A stretch of DNA of 7,154 nt from JAFDVL01 sp043775925 (GCA_043775925.1 JAYVRW010000084.1:1-7154), one strand, 5' to 3'. Shown: positions 1 through 6,345, counted from the first letter of the stretch. Notes: generated by a model not told the origin, from the letters alone. Program-made: numbers and translations.

Positions 1-78
1 GATATTCAAGACGAGCGTGATGATGAGGACGCGCTGCACGCCGCGTTTGTAGTCTTGATTGGTAAGCTTGATTTCCAT
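1..78 (-). CDS. N-terminus of a possible cation-efflux (CDF-type) transporter, cut by the window edge
   Basis: An ATG at 78-76 follows directly after the TAA of the Uma2 gene (81-79), and the frame stays open to base 1, giving 26 residues that begin MEIKLTNQDYKRGVQRV and continue with LIITLVLNI. A short charged, hydrophilic lead followed by a hydrophobic stretch with L-N is the pattern seen at the start of cation diffusion facilitator proteins, where the first transmembrane helix begins here. That assignment is an inference from very few residues; any membrane protein could start this way. The immediate TAA-ATG junction makes it very likely that this is a real gene and the next member of the same operon, translated by re-initiation. 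No separate promoter is possible in the gap, because there is none. Confidence 0.5.
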   Translation of the reverse strand, partial: MEIKLTNQDYKRGVQRVLIITLVLNI

Positions 79-753
79 TTATTTATGATCTCGTACCCAT
101 TGCCGAAAGGCTTTCGTCATTTTGATAATATCTCTCAGTTTACCAGGCTGGAGAAATGAGTTTAGGGTTTGTGGAGTTAGAAATGGAAACAGATCGCTGG
201 AGGTAATTTCTTTATACTCTCCATCGGTTAATAAATAGAAGCGCATCGCTTTCCCATCAAATCGCCAGAGTTCTGTTACATCGAGACTTGCATAAATCGG
301 CATTTTATTAAAAGACGGATGCGATAAGTCTACTTCGATAACTAAATCTGGCCCCGGATCGGTAGTTAAATCAATCGTCTCATTTCCTTCAATCATTGCC
401 GCACGTCGAATATAAAAGCAGTCGTCCGGCTCAGTCCCACGCGCCACATCGGGCAATTTAAAAGTAGTGGAGCCGAGTCCGATGAATCCTAGTTCCAGCT
501 CATCTGTTAGCACCAATAATAAATGTGAGAATAATACTTTCAGGCTTTCGTGCTGCGGCGATAGCGTCATGATTTCCAGTTCCCCCTGATCGTAAGTTAA
601 TCGCACCTGACTACTATCTGTAATTTCTCCAAGCAAATATTCATAATCTGTCCACGGGACGTTCGAGAAAAATATTCGCGTACCCGCCGGCAAACTGGTA
701 ATAAATTGCACGTGATCAACCGTTAATAAATGTTTCGAAGTCAAAACGCTCAT
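79..753 (-). CDS. Uma2-family putative PD-(D/E)XK endonuclease (DUF820)
   Basis: The 224-residue protein has the size and motif order of the Uma2 family (formerly DUF820), a restriction-endonuclease-like fold abundant in cyanobacteria and some soil phyla and of unknown cellular role. Visible landmarks are GELEIM near residues 57-62 with PQHE at 66-69, GTEPDD at 106-111, the core strand GPDLVIEVD at 134-142, K150 in FNKMPIY, and the ELWRFDG strand at 161-167. E108, D110, D136, E140 and K150 would be the metal-binding and catalytic set, so the nuclease site looks intact. The ATG overlaps the stop of the GMC gene by one base (TAATG), with an AAGG-type ribosome binding site 9-10 bases upstream inside that gene. 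Translation is therefore probably coupled. The family call is firm; the biological function is unknown. Confidence 0.86.
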   Translation of the reverse strand: MSVLTSKHLLTVDHVQFITSLPAGTRIFFSNVPWTDYEYLLGEITDSSQVRLTYDQGELEIMTLSPQHESLKVLFSHLLLVLTDELELGFIGLGSTTFKLPDVARGTEPDDCFYIRRAAMIEGNETIDLTTDPGPDLVIEVDLSHPSFNKMPIYASLDVTELWRFDGKAMRFYLLTDGEYKEITSSDLFPFLTPQTLNSFLQPGKLRDIIKMTKAFRQWVRDHK

Positions 754-2459
754 TACAAATTACCCTTCTTCGATTCTTCCACAATAAATTCACACGCCCG
801 CGCCGTAATCGCCATCATTGTCAGGGTTGGATTCTGGCAGCCCTGTGACACAAAACAGGCACCGTCCGTGACAAAAACATTTTTTGCCTCGTGCAATTGA
901 TTGTGTTTGTTGAGGACAGATTTTTTGGGATCGTTGCCCATCCGTGCTGTCCCGACTTCGTGAATGCAGAGTCCGGGATTCGCCAACTTTTCATTTTTCG
1001 ATTGCGGTACCCATCCAGCGGCTGTCACCATTTCTTCGATGGAAGCAATTTGATCTTTGGCCATCGCAAATTCGTTTTCAGAATGCTGACAATCAATGTG
1101 CGCGACGGGAATTCCCCACGCATCTTTTTTATTTTTGTTGATGGTCACGCGATTGGTTGCGCGTGGGAGCATTTCGCCAAATGCTCCAATCCAGAAGGGA
1201 GCCTCGTCCGGCGTTTCACGCACCATTCGTTTTAACTCTGCTCCAAAGCCAGTTGAATTATGAAGGTGCGTCGGAAGCATCCCTTTTTGTGCTTGTCCCT
1301 GAATTCCGTAACCGCGCAGGAAATCTTTGCTTTTATCTTTGACGTTGCGGAAGCGTGGAATATAGACACCGTTATTACGCCCGTCATCATTGCGATAAGG
1401 AAATTGCGTGGAGGCGGGTACCGTTCCGTTCATTGAAATCGTGTACGTGTGATCCATCAAATATCGTCCGAGCGTCCCCGAAGAATTGCCGTAGCCTTCG
1501 GAGTGCTGGCGCGTGTTTGAATTCAACAGCAACCGCGTAGATTCAATTGTCGAAGCGCAGAGCATGACAACTTTGGCAAAAACTTCCTGCGCCTTTTTAG
1601 TGTTCTGATCTATGAACGCGACGCCTTTAGCATTACCCGTATTTGTATCAATGATGAGATGAGAAGCGACTGAATTTGGGCGCAGTGTCAGGCGTCCAGT
1701 CTTTTCCGCCGCAGGCAACGTTGAACCGGGTGAGCTGAAATAGGAATGCGTCTCGCAGCCTCGTTCGCAATGACCGCAATAATGACAGGCAGCGCGACCG
1801 TTATGGAATTTTGTCAGCATCGCGACCCGACCAATGATGACGCGGCGATCATGCCAATTTTTCTCGACGGCTTGTCTGAGCATGTTCTCAGAGCAGGTCA
1901 TTGCCATCCCCGGCAGGAACACTGAATCGGGCAAAACGTCAATGTTTTCAGTCGTGCCGCTGATGCCGACGAATTTTTCTACGTGTTCGTAGTAAGGCTT
2001 CATTTCGTCGTAGCTGATCGGCCAGTCTTCGCCGAAACCATCGCGGCTCGCGGCTTTGAAATCGTAATCAGAGAAGCGATAGGTTTGCCGTCCCCATTGC
2101 AAAGTGCGTCCACCAACCTGCCGCCCGCGAATCCAGTCGAAGCCTTTGCCCGCCGCCGTCGTGTACGGATTATCAATATCGTCCACAAAAAATTGGTGCG
2201 AGAATTCACCGCACGCGTAGCATTTGGACTGAATTGGCTGACGCGCTTTATAAATTTCCTGCTGATCTTTGAGTCCACGATATTTCACTTCGTAAGGCTC
2301 TTTGAGCATCGTGTAATCTTTGGCGGGATCAAGCTTGCGCCCTGCTTCCAGTACGATGACACGCATGCCGCGTTCAGTGAGTTCTTTTGCCGCCCAGCCG
2401 CCGGTGGCGCCAGAGCCGACTACGATTGCGTCATAGACATTACTTTTTGTTTGTGCCAT
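753..2459 (-). CDS. GMC-family FAD-dependent oxidoreductase (gluconate dehydrogenase-like large subunit)
   Basis: The 568-residue protein is a full-length glucose-methanol-choline oxidoreductase. The N-terminal Rossmann motif VVGSGATGG (13-21) and the acidic E38 in VIVLEAG bind the ADP part of FAD. GRQVGGRTLQWGRQ (112-125) is the second FAD-contacting segment. The C-terminal domain carries HEVGTARMG (500-508) and CQNPTLTMMA (541-550), so H500 and N543 are the likely catalytic pair. The cysteine cluster C225-x2-C228-x2-C231-x3-C235 resembles the YCGxCExxGC segment of membrane gluconate/sorbitol dehydrogenase-type large subunits; C80 and C83 form a further CxxC. No signal peptide is visible. 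Related enzymes pass electrons to a cytochrome c and usually need a Tat-exported small subunit, which is not encoded here. The probable substrate is a sugar, polyol or glycoside (inference). Its start lies 20 bases inside the end of the upstream nuclease gene, with a weak AAAGG site upstream. Confidence 0.93.
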   Translation of the reverse strand: MAQTKSNVYDAIVVGSGATGGWAAKELTERGMRVIVLEAGRKLDPAKDYTMLKEPYEVKYRGLKDQQEIYKARQPIQSKCYACGEFSHQFFVDDIDNPYTTAAGKGFDWIRGRQVGGRTLQWGRQTYRFSDYDFKAASRDGFGEDWPISYDEMKPYYEHVEKFVGISGTTENIDVLPDSVFLPGMAMTCSENMLRQAVEKNWHDRRVIIGRVAMLTKFHNGRAACHYCGHCERGCETHSYFSSPGSTLPAAEKTGRLTLRPNSVASHLIIDTNTGNAKGVAFIDQNTKKAQEVFAKVVMLCASTIESTRLLLNSNTRQHSEGYGNSSGTLGRYLMDHTYTISMNGTVPASTQFPYRNDDGRNNGVYIPRFRNVKDKSKDFLRGYGIQGQAQKGMLPTHLHNSTGFGAELKRMVRETPDEAPFWIGAFGEMLPRATNRVTINKNKKDAWGIPVAHIDCQHSENEFAMAKDQIASIEEMVTAAGWVPQSKNEKLANPGLCIHEVGTARMGNDPKKSVLNKHNQLHEAKNVFVTDGACFVSQGCQNPTLTMMAITARACEFIVEESKKGNL

Positions 2460-3435
2460 TTTTCTTTGCCTTTGGTTGTTTGCTGGTTTCTACGAGTTGG
2501 GAAATTTGCTGTAATAATGCCTTTGAGCTTTTGATCGTGCTGACCTGTAAACATAACTGTTCCAGCGCCTCAGCGTTTTTTATGTGGTCAAGTTCAGATC
2601 CGATTGACAGGTTGGGAAATCGTTGCGCGGCTAGTTTCCTAAGTAATTCTGCAAAAGCGGCGGCTCGTCCCTCGGCTCTCCCTTCGGCAAGCCCTTTGGC
2701 AAGTCCTTCGGAACGTCCTTGCCCTCTGGCCTCTTGCTTTACGTCTTTGACCATCGCTCTAAAAGTCGAAGACTGTTTAGCTAACTCATAAGTGATTGGA
2801 ATCATATTGGCACTCCCTAAAAATTCAAGAAATTCGTGTTGAGTATAACGCAAGCCGCTCAGGATGACGAAATGCAAATCCAGTTCGCGCTGGCGCTGAT
2901 CGTCGTCAATATTTTCAATCGCACGGGCAATATCAGCAATGGCGAGATGTCCATCTTTCATCAGCGGAATGAAAGGCAGTAAGTCTAATTTATTCAGAGC
3001 CATTGCTTTCCGCGCAGAAATTTCCCAGAGTGAAATCACCTGATAATGCAGACGAACGTCAAGACTTCTGGCTACGAGTTGAAATTTATCCGGGATTTTA
3101 TGCGGGACTTTGCGCGGCGTCAGCAGCAACAAATAACTCTCCACTGCCAAGCTATATTTGATCCATAAGCGCAGCGCGTAATCGGTCATGCGGCACGGCA
3201 TTGTAGGGTCATATTGAGTCTGCGCTTCGATATGGACGATTCGTGGCGGCTCATTCTCAGTCGTCACCAAATACACGGAATCCGGCAACTTTGCCGATAC
3301 GGTTACTTCGTTTGGTAAGAGTTCGACGGTTGCTTTCTGTTTTAGCTTTAAAGCGCCCAATAAAATCAACAACGCTGTAGGGTCTTGTTCAGCCAGATAC
3401 TTGAAAGCCTGATCGTAGGGTTTGGGCTTTTTCAT
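2440..3435 (-). CDS. Rpn/PD-(D/E)XK nuclease-family protein (putative transposase/recombination-promoting nuclease group)
   Basis: The 331-residue protein opens with KPYDQAFKYLAEQD, as in Rpn (YhgA-like, formerly 'transposase_31') and related DUF4351-type proteins. The PD-(D/E)XK core is visible as L50-P-D52-S-V-Y-L-V and the following strand VHIEAQTQYD (67-76), giving D52 and E70-x-Q72, the E-x-Q variant common in this group. A middle helical region follows. Residues 238-259 are a charged Gly/Glu/Arg repeat of the type that precedes the C-terminal domain in many relatives, and a lysine-rich tail ends the protein. Members of the Rpn group are DNA endonucleases that promote RecA-independent recombination in E. 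coli; activity here is inferred. Start and stop are embedded in an operon: the ATG overlaps the previous stop as TAATG with no Shine-Dalgarno sequence, and the last 20 bases overlap the GMC gene. The full domain set and length argue for an intact gene. Confidence 0.85.
   Translation of the reverse strand: MKKPKPYDQAFKYLAEQDPTALLILLGALKLKQKATVELLPNEVTVSAKLPDSVYLVTTENEPPRIVHIEAQTQYDPTMPCRMTDYALRLWIKYSLAVESYLLLLTPRKVPHKIPDKFQLVARSLDVRLHYQVISLWEISARKAMALNKLDLLPFIPLMKDGHLAIADIARAIENIDDDQRQRELDLHFVILSGLRYTQHEFLEFLGSANMIPITYELAKQSSTFRAMVKDVKQEARGQGRSEGLAKGLAEGRAEGRAAAFAELLRKLAAQRFPNLSIGSELDHIKNAEALEQLCLQVSTIKSSKALLQQISQLVETSKQPKAKKNGTNKK
2659..2706 (-). repeat. Four in-frame 12-base repeats in the Rpn-family gene
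   Basis: Four tandem 12-base units encode GLAK-GLAE-GRAE-GRAA (residues 244-259). Each unit follows the pattern GGR-CTT/AGA/CGA-GCC-RAR. The preceding RGQGRSE looks like decayed further units. Repeats of this kind are common between the nuclease and C-terminal domains of this family and can change copy number by slippage without breaking the frame. Confidence 0.8.
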
Positions 3436-4364
3436 TACTGAAATTTAAGCTTTGACTGCCAGTATTGATAGGGAAGCAGCACCGTCTGTGAATTGTGTTT
3501 ATCGCCAAAGACTGCCTTGAAAATTCTGCGTGATCTTTCCGATTCGACTGATTTGTCATCGTCAGAATTATCTGGAAGCCAAGCGACATGATGTGCGCCA
3601 TAGCGAGCAACAAGGTATTTCTCTAACAGGATGATTTGATCTTCAGGTAGGTTCCAGCTTGGAGTAGTTTTACCAAAAAAGTCGAGTATAGCTAACCTTC
3701 CATGTGCATTGATCGCGTTAATTCTATCATCGAGTAATTTGAAGAAGTTGGGGTTGATGCGAATTTTCTTATCGCCAGTAAATGCGATTTCATTTTCTGC
3801 GTTTCCGGGAGTGATGAGTTGTGAAGTAGTTGTAAGCCGAATTACCGTGAACGTTTTTGAATAATAAATAGGAGAATATTCTCTACGAATGTTTGGATTT
3901 TTACCTTCCATCCTTAATGTAGTAATCGGCGTTACTTCACCCACTGACACAAAATCAGATCCGTCTACATGTTTTAGATTTTCCCCGTCTCTTGTAACCT
4001 TGACCGCCCCGTGAAGCGCAAACCGATTTCCGCCATTCACTTTCCTACAGGTAAAACTTCCACGCTGTGCGTTCAACCCCGCGTAATCAGGATACGCAAT
4101 CGTGCGAAAGCGCCATTTCCCAGGTTCATCAGGCATAAATCGCACGCGCCAGATTTTTCCTCCATCCCAGAAAGCGGAGACTTTATGAATTTTTCCGTGT
4201 GGGGAGGTCAGCCTGACGATCAATCCAATCGTCGGATCGGGGTCAGTTTTCGGCTTGGCTTCAAAGCTCTTTTCCCAGCGCCCCCATTGCGGAACGGGTT
4301 GAGCGGAGGCAAGGGAAGTGAAGGCTAAAAAAACTATGCTTAGCCCAAGGGCGTGAAATCTCAT
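3435..4364 (-). CDS. Exported DUF5060 protein with a short apiosidase-like (DUF4038-type) domain
   Basis: I choose the ATG at 4364 (309 residues) rather than an in-frame ATG 39 bases upstream, because it has an AGGAG site 7 bases before it and starts directly on a signal peptide: MRFHALGLSIVFLAFTSLASA with a likely cut after residue 21. Residues about 25-107 match DUF5060, a beta-sandwich domain found ahead of glycoside hydrolase-like barrels: WGRWEKSFEA (27-36), then FWDGGKIWRVRFMPDEPGKW (65-84). Residues about 118-140 (HGAVKVTRDGENLKHVDGSDF) match the start of the apiosidase-like DUF4038 barrel, and NPNFFKLLDDRI (204-215) plus LVARYGAHHVAWL (251-263) match its middle. The barrel then ends after some 45 more residues, and the usual WxxGGD-type motif reads WLPDNSDDD. 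It therefore looks C-terminally shortened or catalytically altered. The stop overlaps the next ATG (TAATG). The role is probably carbohydrate binding or processing outside the cytoplasm. Confidence 0.76.
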   Translation of the reverse strand: MRFHALGLSIVFLAFTSLASAQPVPQWGRWEKSFEAKPKTDPDPTIGLIVRLTSPHGKIHKVSAFWDGGKIWRVRFMPDEPGKWRFRTIAYPDYAGLNAQRGSFTCRKVNGGNRFALHGAVKVTRDGENLKHVDGSDFVSVGEVTPITTLRMEGKNPNIRREYSPIYYSKTFTVIRLTTTSQLITPGNAENEIAFTGDKKIRINPNFFKLLDDRINAINAHGRLAILDFFGKTTPSWNLPEDQIILLEKYLVARYGAHHVAWLPDNSDDDKSVESERSRRIFKAVFGDKHNSQTVLLPYQYWQSKLKFQ

Positions 4365-4371
4365 GAGTGAA

Positions 4372-4376
4372 CTCCT
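4372..4376 (-). promoter_or_regulatory. Ribosome binding site that sets the DUF5060 protein start
   Basis: AGGAG on the minus strand lies 7 bases before the ATG at 4364. The alternative upstream ATG at 4403 lies inside the loop/stem of the terminator-like hairpin and would put 13 non-signal-peptide residues first, so the 4364 start is favoured. Confidence 0.75.
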
Positions 4377-4380
4377 GCAT

Positions 4381-4410
4381 AAAATAATGGGCAGGTTCCT
4401 CACCTGCCCA
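4381..4410 (-). terminator. Terminator-like hairpin after the glycine-zipper gene
   Basis: On the minus strand a perfect 9-base stem (TGGGCAGGT / ACCTGCCCA, arms 4402-4410 and 4388-4396) closes a 5-base loop and is followed by ATTATTTTA. It begins 10 bases after the glycine-zipper stop codon. The T-tract is interrupted by A residues, so termination may be incomplete. The hairpin lies only about 8 bases upstream of the ribosome binding site of the next operon, so it may act as a partial terminator or attenuator. Confidence 0.72.
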
Positions 4411-4420
4411 AGCTCTTCGA

Positions 4421-4711
4421 TTAGCGATGGCGTCTTCGATATTGCCGTTTTTTGTGGAGGTGATATGCCGTTCCTCCACCGGCTCCCGCACCCGCTCCAA
4501 TCAGCGCACCTTTTCGTCCGCCAATCAGCCCGCCGACACCTGCGCCAATGGCAGCTCCTAGGCCGATGCGTTTGGCCGCTTTTTTCTTACCAGCCTCCCG
4601 ATTTCGTCTTTGCGGGGTCGGATTCGCCTGAGCCACTGGAATTACGCTCAGCGTCAAAAAACAAACCAGCAGCAAGGTTGCGATTAGTTTGTACGCTCTC
4701 AAAAGTTGCAT
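4421..4711 (-). CDS. Small exported glycine-zipper protein
   Basis: The 96-residue protein starts with a Sec signal peptide: MQLLRAYK, then a hydrophobic core at 9-26 and a likely AQA cut after residue 29. A basic linker (RRNREAGKKKAAKR, 35-48) follows, then a glycine zipper in which G52, G56, G60, G64, G68, G72, G76 and G80 fall exactly every four residues. The tail is His/Arg/Lys-rich (HLHKKRQYRRRHR, 84-96). Glycine zippers pack transmembrane helices tightly and are found in small envelope proteins of the YMGG/OmpA-Gly-zipper type, so an envelope location is likely; the function is unknown. An AAGGAG site sits 8 bases before the ATG (4720-4725). It has its own promoter-like sequence upstream and a hairpin downstream, which suggests a single-gene transcript. 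Confidence 0.82.
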   Translation of the reverse strand: MQLLRAYKLIATLLLVCFLTLSVIPVAQANPTPQRRNREAGKKKAAKRIGLGAAIGAGVGGLIGGRKGALIGAGAGAGGGTAYHLHKKRQYRRRHR

Positions 4712-4759
4712 ACGATATTCTCCTTTTACAAAATGATAAGCTGGGGAAGCGCAGTTCTT

Positions 4760-4788
4760 ACTATAACTGTAAGGCGCGAATTACCCAA
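4760..4788 (-). promoter_or_regulatory. Candidate sigma-70-type promoter of the glycine-zipper gene
   Basis: Minus-strand TTGGGT (4783-4788) and TATAGT (4760-4765) are separated by 17 bases, the ideal spacing. The -10 match is good and the -35 is moderate. The leader to the ATG would be about 40 bases and includes the AAGGAG site. The -35 lies about 18 bases from the edge of the palindromic repeat. Confidence 0.42.
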
Positions 4789-4805
4789 ATGACACGATTA
4801 CCGAT

Positions 4806-4919
4806 GGTACAGTACGGTGAGCGGTAGCGAGCTGGTTCCCTCCCACAGCCGACCACCTCGCTACCGCTCGCCGTACTGTACCGCTGGCGCTTCACGGGTC
4901 GCATCCACAACCGCTATAA
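4806..4919. repeat. Palindromic intergenic repeat, copy 1 (REP/MITE-like)
   Basis: Two 31-base arms (4806-4836 and 4852-4882) are inverted repeats matching at 29 of 31 positions around a 15-base loop. The arms begin GGTACAGTACGG and contain GAGCGGTAGCGAG. The element recurs at 6945-7044 in the same orientation. After the hairpin both copies share GGTCGCA (4897-4903 here) and GCTATAA (4913-4919 here), so the repeat includes a tail beyond the palindrome. It lies between the Gfo/Idh/MocA terminator and the glycine-zipper promoter and disrupts no gene. Palindromes of this size in intergenic space are typical of REP-type elements mobilised by a RAYT (IS200/IS605-like) transposase; none is in the window. 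Confidence 0.85.
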
Positions 4920-4922
4920 ATC

Positions 4923-4950
4923 AAAAAAAGGACAGCCCCTAGGACTGCCC
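4923..4950 (-). terminator. Intrinsic terminator of the Gfo/Idh/MocA gene
   Basis: On the minus strand, GGGCAGTCC (4942-4950) pairs with GGGCTGTCC (4930-4938) across a 3-base loop. It forms a 9-base stem with two G-U pairs, followed by seven T residues (4923-4929). It starts 26 bases after the stop codon. The G-rich stem and uninterrupted T-tract make a textbook Rho-independent terminator. Confidence 0.88.
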
Positions 4951-4976
4951 AAATACTCACAAATTAATCTTTTCAG

Positions 4977-6335
4977 TTAGACTTTTTCAGGCACAACATA
5001 CGGAGCGCGATATGTGCGCTTCATCATTGCCTGCGCTTCCTTGTCTCCGATGATTTCCTCTTTGACGGGATCGAAATTAATGGTTCGTCCAGTGCGATAA
5101 GCAATGTTTGAAAGATGAAGCAGGGCACACGAATAATGACCTTCTTCAATTGGTGCATTTTGCTTGGATTTATCACGGCTGCGGACGACATCAATGAAGT
5201 TCTGCCAGTTGTTTCCGCCTTCTTTTTTGGCTGGCCCAGCTTCCTGATTTTTGCCGAGGTAGCTGTCGTATTTCGTGTAGCCTTCAATGGCTAAGTAGCC
5301 TTTTGCGCCGTAGAAAATGTTGCCGATGGTATTGCCGCCACGACCTCCACCAGCGCCCATTTTTAGTTCAGGACTGTCGCTGATTCCGGCTTCATTGTTG
5401 GTCATCCAATGACGAACTTCGATCACCATCATGACTTTCTTGCCACCTTTATCGAATTCCAGCATCGAAAGCTGCGTATTGGCAGTATTCTGATCGTCAT
5501 CGAACATGAAATGTCCGCCCATCGAACTGACTTTGGTCGGGAGCGTGACGCCTAAGCCCCAGCGCGAAATATCAATTTCGTGGATGCCCTGATTGCCGAT
5601 GTCACCGTTGCCGTATTCGTAATTCCAATGCCAGTTGTAATGGAAGCGATTTTCATTAAAGGCGTGTTTCGCCGCAGGGCCGCACCACATGTCGTAATCA
5701 ACTCCGGCTGGTACGGGGCCGTCCGGCTTCTTGCCAATCGTATCGCGCCATTTGTAACAAAGTGCGCGTGAGTAATAGACATCACCCAGTAAGTTTTCAT
5801 GCTGCATTTTGTGGACAGCTTCCTGAACGGCTGCGCCAGAGCGTGAATTCGTCCCGTGCTGAATGATTTGCTTATTGTATTTCTTTGCCGCCGCGACAAC
5901 CTGTTTACCTTCCCAATACGATTGCGAAACAGGTTTTTCGCAATACACATCTTTGCCCGCCTGAAGCGCCCAAATCGCCATGAGCGAATGCCAGTGATTT
6001 GGGGTCGCAATCGAAATTGCGTCAATGGATTTATCTTCGAGGACTTTGCGAATATCTTTAAAAATCTTCGGCGCAGGCTTGCCAGCAGCTTCAATTTGTT
6101 TTTGATGTTTCGCAAATTGCGCATCGTCAATATCGCAGAGGGCAGCGATTTCGACGTTGGGCATTTTTAAGTAACTGCTGGTGTGCGATCCCCCTTGTCC
6201 GCGCAATCCGATGACGGCGACACGCACGCGGTCACTTGGCGCACCGCCAAATGCAGCTTTATTTATTCCCAGCGTACCTGCCGCAGCCGCCCCGGCAGAT
6301 GATTTTACAAAATCTCGACGATTGACAGAACTCAT
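4977..6335 (-). CDS. Tat-exported Gfo/Idh/MocA-family oxidoreductase
   Basis: The chosen ATG at 6335 gives 452 residues. It has a strong AGGAGG site just upstream and starts on a twin-arginine signal, NRRDFVKSSAGAAAAG (5-20), which an upstream in-frame ATG at 6398 would bury. The NAD(P)-binding Rossmann domain follows, with RVAVIGLRGQGGSH (38-51), the acidic D68 in ALCDID, and ATPNHWHSLMAIWAL (110-124) leading to the hallmark CEKP motif (132-135). The C-terminal domain carries HWNYEYGNGDIGNQGIHEID (236-255), with H252 and D255 in the usual catalytic region. Relatives with Tat signals are numerous in Acidobacteriota, Planctomycetota, Verrucomicrobiota and Bacteroidota. Some act on glycosides or sugars through 3-keto intermediates with tightly bound NAD, but the substrate here cannot be read from sequence. 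It appears monocistronic, with its own promoter-like sequence and terminator. Confidence 0.94.
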   Translation of the reverse strand: MSSVNRRDFVKSSAGAAAAGTLGINKAAFGGAPSDRVRVAVIGLRGQGGSHTSSYLKMPNVEIAALCDIDDAQFAKHQKQIEAAGKPAPKIFKDIRKVLEDKSIDAISIATPNHWHSLMAIWALQAGKDVYCEKPVSQSYWEGKQVVAAAKKYNKQIIQHGTNSRSGAAVQEAVHKMQHENLLGDVYYSRALCYKWRDTIGKKPDGPVPAGVDYDMWCGPAAKHAFNENRFHYNWHWNYEYGNGDIGNQGIHEIDISRWGLGVTLPTKVSSMGGHFMFDDDQNTANTQLSMLEFDKGGKKVMMVIEVRHWMTNNEAGISDSPELKMGAGGGRGGNTIGNIFYGAKGYLAIEGYTKYDSYLGKNQEAGPAKKEGGNNWQNFIDVVRSRDKSKQNAPIEEGHYSCALLHLSNIAYRTGRTINFDPVKEEIIGDKEAQAMMKRTYRAPYVVPEKV

Positions 6336-6339
6336 AATT

Positions 6340-6345
6340 CCTCCT
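6340..6345 (-). promoter_or_regulatory. Ribosome binding site that sets the Gfo/Idh/MocA start
   Basis: AGGAGG on the minus strand lies 4 bases before the ATG at 6335. The perfect match fixes this start over the in-frame ATG 63 bases upstream, which would place 21 extra residues before the Tat motif. Confidence 0.8.

Noticed and set aside
79..753. Toxin-antitoxin or defence module formed by the Uma2 and Rpn genes
   Set aside because: The two genes are separated by the GMC gene, no small antitoxin-like partner is present, and neither family is established as part of such a module in this arrangement.
1983..2534. 183-codon open frame on the plus strand
   Set aside because: It lies opposite the well-supported GMC gene and the end of the nuclease gene, has no ribosome binding site and no recognisable motifs; it is an antisense shadow.
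2440..3435. Active insertion sequence based on the 'putative transposase' name used for this family
   Set aside because: No terminal inverted repeats or target duplication flank the gene, and both ends are embedded in neighbouring genes, so it is not a stand-alone mobile element.
4363..4827. 154-codon plus-strand frame over the glycine-zipper gene
   Set aside because: It crosses a terminator hairpin and the palindromic repeat and opposes a gene with a signal peptide, ribosome binding site and zipper motif.
5552..6130. 192-codon minus-strand frame within the Gfo/Idh/MocA gene
   Set aside because: It is out of frame with the strongly supported oxidoreductase and has a random Arg/Thr/Ile-rich composition.
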